A DNA stretch of 10,770 bases from Gammaproteobacteria bacterium (GTDB taxonomy: Bacteria > Pseudomonadota > Gammaproteobacteria > Pseudomonadales > Pseudohongiellaceae). This document shows, in pieces, positions 6,711 to 10,770 of this stretch (its first letter is position 1; every line of letters starts with the position of its first letter). The stretch is taken from NCBI GenBank assembly GCA_016762995.1, contig JAESUT010000087.1, forward strand, positions 1 through 10,770. The letters run 5' to 3'. A program made the position numbers and the translations under genes. The notes beneath the pieces are model-generated. The model saw only the letters and a program-made list of their open reading frames with translations. It ran no database searches and was not told the DNA's origin.

Positions 6711-8450
6711 ATGAATACCCTCAAACAAATATTAAATCAGCAAGTTGGCGCAGCCTTAAGCGAGGTCTCCGGCCTGGCAGATTGCGACCCGAATGTAATA
6801 ACCGCATCCAAGCCAGAATTCGGTGATTATCAAAGCAATGGTGTCATGTCTATTGCGAAGAAGGCTGGTAGCAATCCACGGCAACTTGCCAACGATGTGG
6901 TCGAAAAAATGACCGCTGATGCAAATCCTCTCATCGAGAGATTTGAGGTAGCTGGGCCTGGCTTCATCAACATCCATCTATCCGATTCAGCATTAATGCA
7001 ACGCGCCGCTGAGATTCGCAGCGACCTGCAAAAACTGATACCGCAGACAGCTCAAGCCGAGAAAATTGTCGTCGACTACTCTTCACCGAACCTGGCCAAA
7101 GAGATGCACGTTGGCCATTTGCGCGGCACGATTATAGGTGACTGCTTGGCGCGCGTACTCGAGCGCCAAGGCCACGAAATAATCCGACAGAACCACGTAG
7201 GTGACTGGGGCACCCAGTTTGGGATGTTAATCTCCTACATGCGTGAACTTAGCGCGTCACAAGGCGACCTACCAACTCAGCTTGCCGACCTTGAATCTTT
7301 TTACCGGGCCGCGAAAAAACGCTTTGATGCCGATTCAGATTTTGCCGATACCGCGCGCGCCAGTGTAGTAAAACTTCAAGGCGGTGATGCAGATCATTTA
7401 GTAGTTTGGCAACAATTTATCGACGAATCGCTAAAGCATTGTCAGGCGATATACGACAAGCTCAATGTAACGCTAAGCCGTAAAGACCTCAAGGCGGAAA
7501 GCTTCTACAACAAGGATCTCAAAGGCGTTGTAGAAAAATTGGAGCAGGCATCCCTACTCTCAATCTCCAATGGCGCCCGCTGTGTCTTCTTACCTGAGTT
7601 TACCGGAAAAGACGGCAATCCATTGCCAGTCATCATTCAAAAGACAGACGGCGGCTACCTTTATGCCACGACCGATCTCGCCGCTATTCAATATCGCTCG
7701 ATTGAGCTTAAAGCAGAACGCTCGCTGTATGTTGTCGATGCTAGGCAATCACTACACTTTCAACAGGTGTTCGCCGTTGCACGTGAGGCAGGATTTTCAT
7801 CGGCAAATATCTCGCTGGAACATATTGCCTATGGCACCATGATGGGAAAAGATGGTCGCCCTTTCAAAACCCGATCAGGCGATACAATTAAACTGGTCGA
7901 TCTATTGGATGAGGCAATCCGCCGAGCACGCGAGCTCGTGGCTCAGAAAAACCCGGGCCTAGACGAAACAGCGTACACAGAGATTGCCGAGAAAGTTGGT
8001 ATAGCTGCTGTTAAGTATGCCGATCTATCGAAGAACAGAACCAGCGACTACGTTTTCGATTGGTCCACCATGCTGTCATTCGAAGGCAATACTGCTCCCT
8101 ACCTCATGTATGCCTATGCACGAATCCGCAGTATATTAAGAAAACGAGATTCCGGCTTAGAGGACGTGCAGATTACTTCTGTATCCGAGACAGCTGAGCG
8201 AAATCTATTGCTGAAGATTATGCAGCTATCGGAGGTCGTAGATATGGTGGCGCGAGATTGCTACCCGAATTTATTGTGTAACTACCTCTATGAACTCGCG
8301 GGTTTATTCATGCGTTTCTATGAGTCATGCCCTATTCTAAAGGCAGATGCCCAGCTGCGAGATTCACGCCTCGCTCTGTGCGCCCTTACTGCATCTGCGC
8401 TCAAGCAGGGCCTTGATCTATTAGGCATTGAAACTCTCGAAAAGATGTAG
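6711..8450 (+). CDS. argS: Arginyl-tRNA synthetase
   Basis: ArgS charges tRNA-Arg with arginine in the cytosol and, unlike most synthetases, needs the tRNA for amino acid activation. From ATG 6711 the product has 579 residues (E. coli 577). It has the N-terminal additional domain (about 1-95, with FGDYQSNGVMSIAKK and AGPGFINI), the class I signature SSPNLAKEMHVGH with HVGH at 133-136, the region MMGKDGRPFKTRSG (377-390) that stands in for KMSKS, and a C-terminal DALR anticodon-binding domain (about 450-579). An in-frame TTG at 6699 would add four residues; ATG is preferred because MNTLKQIL aligns with the E. coli start. Neither start has a clear Shine-Dalgarno sequence. In E. coli and Pseudomonas the position divergent from rluC is held by rne, so the placement of argS here is a local rearrangement. 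Confidence 0.96.
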   Translation: MNTLKQILNQQVGAALSEVSGLADCDPNVITASKPEFGDYQSNGVMSIAKKAGSNPRQLANDVVEKMTADANPLIERFEVAGPGFINIHLSDSALMQRAAEIRSDLQKLIPQTAQAEKIVVDYSSPNLAKEMHVGHLRGTIIGDCLARVLERQGHEIIRQNHVGDWGTQFGMLISYMRELSASQGDLPTQLADLESFYRAAKKRFDADSDFADTARASVVKLQGGDADHLVVWQQFIDESLKHCQAIYDKLNVTLSRKDLKAESFYNKDLKGVVEKLEQASLLSISNGARCVFLPEFTGKDGNPLPVIIQKTDGGYLYATTDLAAIQYRSIELKAERSLYVVDARQSLHFQQVFAVAREAGFSSANISLEHIAYGTMMGKDGRPFKTRSGDTIKLVDLLDEAIRRARELVAQKNPGLDETAYTEIAEKVGIAAVKYADLSKNRTSDYVFDWSTMLSFEGNTAPYLMYAYARIRSILRKRDSGLEDVQITSVSETAERNLLLKIMQLSEVVDMVARDCYPNLLCNYLYELAGLFMRFYESCPILKADAQLRDSRLALCALTASALKQGLDLLGIETLEKM

Positions 8451-8454
8451 CCTG

Positions 8455-8482
8455 GTCCTAGCAGCAGCGATGCTGCCAGGAC
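8455..8482. terminator. Strong hairpin between the convergent argS and htpG ends
   Basis: GTCCTAGCAGCA (8455-8466) and TGCTGCCAGGAC (8471-8482) form a 12-position stem around a GCGA loop. In the minus-strand RNA all 12 positions can pair, one as G-U; in the plus-strand RNA that position is an A-C mismatch. It begins four bases after the argS stop and lies 25 bases past the htpG stop, so it can serve both genes. No T-tract follows on either strand, so it may block 3' exonucleases or aid Rho-dependent ends rather than act as a classical intrinsic terminator. Confidence 0.6.
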
Positions 8483-8507
8483 GTGTCTCACATCACTACG
8501 CTCGAGA

Positions 8508-10448
8508 CTAGCCAACCAATTCCAACAACAACTTATTAAGTCGTGTCGAGAAGTCGGCAGGATCTTCTAGTTGCACACCGTCCGCGAGGCCAGCCTGACC
8601 AAATAGGATAGAGACGATATCACCAAAGCGATCTTCATCTGCCTCCATATCTAGCTTAACTACCAAGGGATGATTCGCATTTATCTCGAAAATGGGTTTC
8701 GTCTCAGGCACTGCCTGACCCGAAGCCTCCATGATTTTCCGCATCTGCATGCCCATGTCGTGATCATCTACTGCCAAACATGCTGGTGAATCAGTTAGCC
8801 TATGAGTAACCCTAACTTCTTTGACTTTGTCGCCCAAATTCTCTTTGATGCGCTCAACTAGTTTTATGAATTCCTTCTCGGTCTTTTCATGTACTTCCTT
8901 GTCTTCTTCATCTTCCAACTTGCCGAGATCTAATTCCCCACGGCTTATGTCTTGAAATTGATGATCGTCAAAACTCTGCAAGTGACTCATAAGCCATTCA
9001 TCGATTCGATCATGCATCAATATAACTTCAATACCCTTCTTCCTGAAAATTTCAAGATGAGGACTACTGCGACCCGCTTTTGCAGAGTCGGCTACTAGAT
9101 AGTAAATCTTCTCTTGATCATCCTTCATACGTGAAACGTATTCATCTAGGCATTGATCTTGTGCATCTGATTCCGAATGCGTAGTTGTAAACTGCAAGAG
9201 CTTCGCAACTTTTTCTTTATTCGAAAAATCTTCAGCCGGTCCTTCTTTTAACGCCTGGCCGAACTCGTTCCAGAAACCGTTATATTTATCTTTATCTTTC
9301 TTGCGCATTTTCTCCAGCATGTCTAAGGAACGCTTGGTTAATGCACTGCGCATAGAGTCTACTACGGGATCTTTCTGTAAGATTTCACGAGAGACATTAA
9401 GAGATATGTCATTCGAATCTACGATGCCCTTCATGAAGCGCAGATAGAGCGGCAAAAATTGTTCCGCGTCGTCCATAATGAAGACACGCTGAACATAAAG
9501 CTTTAGCCCCTTTGCCGAATCTCTGTTCCACAAATCATACGGGGCGCGAGCTGGCACATAGAGCAGGCTCGTGTATTCCAATTTGCCCTCAACTTTGTTG
9601 TGACTCCATACAAGAGGATCTTCGAAGTCATGGCTGACAGACTTATAAAATTCTTTATACTCGTCAGCTTTTACATCCTTGCGAGGACGAGTCCAAAGAG
9701 CCTTCGCTTCATTGACCGCCTCATACTCTACTGTTTTCTCTTTCTTAGCCTCGCCTTCTTCACCTTCTTCACCTTCCTCATCTTCGCCAGGAAATCCCGT
9801 GTCTTCCTTCAGCATGAAGACCGGAATAGAAATATGGTCGGCGTATTTTTTGACGATACTACGCAGGCGATAACTCTCGGCGTATTCCTTTTCCTCTTCT
9901 TTGAGGTGCAATGTAATTTCGGTACCAGCAGTTGGTTTTTCTACTGCCTCCAGTGAATAGTCTGCCTCACCTTCTGAAATCCAGAGAGTGGCTTCATTTT
10001 CAGCGGTGCCCGCTTTACGGGTTCGTACTTCAACTTTATCCGCGACGATAAAAGCCGAGTAAAAACCAACACCAAACTGGCCGATTAGTTGGGAATCCTT
10101 CTTCTGATCACCGGTCAAAGTCTCAAGGAATTGCGCTGTTCCTGACTTTGCAATCGTACCCAGGTTAGAGATCACCTCGTCTCGAGACATGCCGATGCCA
10201 TTGTCGCTGATTACGAGGACATTCTTTTCTGTGTCGAAATCAATCTGTACCTTTGGATCCCCACCACTTTCTAGGAGTTCCGGCTGAGAAAGGGCCGCGA
10301 AGCGCAATTTGTCTGCTGCATCCGAGGCATTCGATATAAGCTCCCTCAGGAATATCTCTTTGTTGCTGTAAAGAGAGTGGATCATCAAGTGAAGCAACTG
10401 CTTCGCTTCCGTCTCGAATCCTCTTGTTTCCGCTTTCTGTGCCGCCAT
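8508..10448 (-). CDS. htpG: Chaperone HtpG (bacterial Hsp90)
   Basis: HtpG is the cytosolic Hsp90 homologue, a dimeric ATP-driven chaperone that works with DnaK on client proteins. The 646-residue protein (E. coli 624) has the GHKL ATPase domain with Glu36 in [16 protein letters not shown], the SDNGIGM motif (81-87) and lid/ATP segment [11 protein letters not shown] (123-133); the middle domain with [18 protein letters not shown] and the phosphate-sensing SREILQ arginine; and the C-terminal dimerisation domain. Between N and middle domains (about 218-238) lies an acidic linker with an EEG repeat, longer than in E. coli. The ATG at 10448 is preceded by GAGGA eight to nine bases upstream. A sigma32 promoter lies about 90 bases upstream, as expected for a heat-shock gene. 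Confidence 0.97.
   Translation of the reverse strand: MAAQKAETRGFETEAKQLLHLMIHSLYSNKEIFLRELISNASDAADKLRFAALSQPELLESGGDPKVQIDFDTEKNVLVISDNGIGMSRDEVISNLGTIAKSGTAQFLETLTGDQKKDSQLIGQFGVGFYSAFIVADKVEVRTRKAGTAENEATLWISEGEADYSLEAVEKPTAGTEITLHLKEEEKEYAESYRLRSIVKKYADHISIPVFMLKEDTGFPGEDEEGEEGEEGEAKKEKTVEYEAVNEAKALWTRPRKDVKADEYKEFYKSVSHDFEDPLVWSHNKVEGKLEYTSLLYVPARAPYDLWNRDSAKGLKLYVQRVFIMDDAEQFLPLYLRFMKGIVDSNDISLNVSREILQKDPVVDSMRSALTKRSLDMLEKMRKKDKDKYNGFWNEFGQALKEGPAEDFSNKEKVAKLLQFTTTHSESDAQDQCLDEYVSRMKDDQEKIYYLVADSAKAGRSSPHLEIFRKKGIEVILMHDRIDEWLMSHLQSFDDHQFQDISRGELDLGKLEDEEDKEVHEKTEKEFIKLVERIKENLGDKVKEVRVTHRLTDSPACLAVDDHDMGMQMRKIMEASGQAVPETKPIFEINANHPLVVKLDMEADEDRFGDIVSILFGQAGLADGVQLEDPADFSTRLNKLLLELVG
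9751..9786 (-). repeat. Imperfect 9-bp tandem repeat encoding the HtpG acidic linker
   Basis: Four consecutive nine-base units occur here: TCGCCTTCT, TCACCTTCT, TCACCTTCC and TCATCTTCG as read on the plus strand. Read on the coding strand they give the repeating Glu-Glu-Gly pattern of HtpG residues 221-232. The unit length is a multiple of three, so gain or loss of a unit keeps the frame. The DNA is purine rich on one strand and may be prone to slippage. Confidence 0.8.
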
Positions 10449-10496
10449 TTATCAATCCTCGTTAGTGTCGCTAGCCAAGTCGAAAAACCGACCCAT

Positions 10497-10538
10497 AAAA
10501 AAACCCAATCTGCAGTATTCATTGCATGATTGGGTCTT
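10497..10538 (-). terminator. Intrinsic terminator of the upstream gene, overlapping the htpG start site
   Basis: On the minus strand ACCCAATC (10535-10528) pairs perfectly with GATTGGGT (10510-10503). Inside, TGCA (10526-10523) and TGCA (10514-10511) add a second short stem. The right arm runs straight into six more Ts (10502-10497), three of which can also pair with the A, A and G before the left arm. This is a textbook Rho-independent terminator on the minus strand, about 50 bases past the stop codon of the gene at the right edge. It lies between the htpG promoter and the htpG ATG. Confidence 0.85.
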
Positions 10539-10566
10539 AAATGGGGGCTTAGCCTAGTATTTCAAG
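10539..10566 (-). promoter_or_regulatory. Sigma32 heat-shock promoter of htpG
   Basis: The minus strand reads CTTGAAA (10566-10560), 13 bases, then CCCCATTT (10546-10539). This matches the RpoH consensus CTTGAAA / CCCCATNT in every defined position and the spacing is within the normal range. Counting from the CATTTA part of the -10, transcription should begin near 10530-10532, giving a leader of about 83 bases before the htpG ATG. E. coli htpG is also a sigma32 gene. Confidence 0.9.
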
Positions 10567-10585
10567 CTTATCCCACTGTTTCAAA

Positions 10586-10770
10586 TTACCGTATTGGCGG
10601 GTAAGGCTGATAGAAATCTATAGCATCTTCCTTACGCCCAGCAATTGTATTATAGAAAGTGCGTCGCCCTGCTACTGCACGGAGGAAATCCCTAGCTGAT
10701 TTACTCGCACGTTCATCGCCTGCATCGGCCGCATCTGTAGCCGCCTCTTCAGCCGCATCAAAATTACGCA
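10586..10770 (-). CDS. Unidentified protein, C-terminal 60 residues (cut by window edge)
   Basis: An open minus-strand frame enters from the right edge and ends with TAA at 10588-10586. The visible 60 residues start with an alanine and acid rich, probably helical stretch (AAEEAATDAADAGDERASKSA), continue with a basic segment (RDFLRAVAGRRTFYN) and end in the aromatic, proline-rich tail DFYQPYPPIR. I do not recognise a family. Codon use looks ordinary and a strong terminator follows about 50 bases after the stop, so it is probably a real gene end. The stop precedes the htpG -35 by 20 bases. Confidence 0.6.
   Translation of the reverse strand, partial: RNFDAAEEAATDAADAGDERASKSARDFLRAVAGRRTFYNTIAGRKEDAIDFYQPYPPIR

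Noticed and set aside
9600..9956. A plus-strand open frame opposite htpG that looks hydrophobic, like a membrane protein
   Set aside because: The Phe/Leu-rich product is the reverse-strand reading of the acidic, lysine-rich htpG linker region; htpG is certain here.
10479..10492. GTCG-GTTTTT-CGAC hairpin in the htpG leader as an RNA thermometer
   Set aside because: The stem is short and does not include the Shine-Dalgarno sequence, and I see no complementary segment that would mask it. The sigma32 promoter already explains heat control.

Overview
The window looks like chromosomal DNA of a gammaproteobacterium. Nearly every gene is a core housekeeping gene whose protein aligns end to end, from memory, with E. 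coli or Pseudomonas homologues. The cluster rluC-yceD-rpmF-plsX-fabD-fabG-acpP-fabF-pabC with no fabH between plsX and fabD is the order known from Pseudomonas rather than from E. coli. I cannot fix the genus from sequence alone.

Layout. Bases 1-5524 hold a minus-strand lipid-synthesis operon, read from right to left: yceD (DUF177), rpmF (ribosomal protein L32), plsX, fabD, fabG, acpP, fabF and the first 20 codons of a probable pabC cut by the left edge. rluC (23S rRNA pseudouridine synthase, 5618-6565) lies just upstream on the same strand. argS (6711-8450) is divergent from rluC and convergent with htpG (Hsp90, 8508-10448, minus). The right edge carries the last 60 codons of an unidentified minus-strand gene.

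How the genes work together. PlsX diverts acyl groups from acyl-ACP to acyl-phosphate for phospholipid synthesis. FabD loads malonyl onto ACP, AcpP is the carrier, FabF elongates and FabG reduces the ketoacyl product. L32, YceD and RluC tie the cluster to ribosome synthesis and rRNA modification, a common link between growth rate and membrane production.

Regulation visible in the sequence. (1) A sigma70 promoter (TTGACA, 17 bp, TATTAT) ends only nine bases before the yceD ATG and has a GC-rich discriminator, so the operon mRNA may be nearly leaderless. (2) An intrinsic-terminator-like hairpin sits between acpP and fabF and may raise AcpP relative to FabF. (3) A near-perfect sigma32 promoter (CTTGAAA, 13 bp, CCCCATTT) precedes htpG, and the intrinsic terminator of the upstream gene overlaps its predicted start site. 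(4) A strong hairpin without a T-tract lies between the convergent argS and htpG ends.

I see no mobile element, CRISPR array, tRNA, rRNA or novel multi-gene system. The points of interest are in the regulatory architecture.
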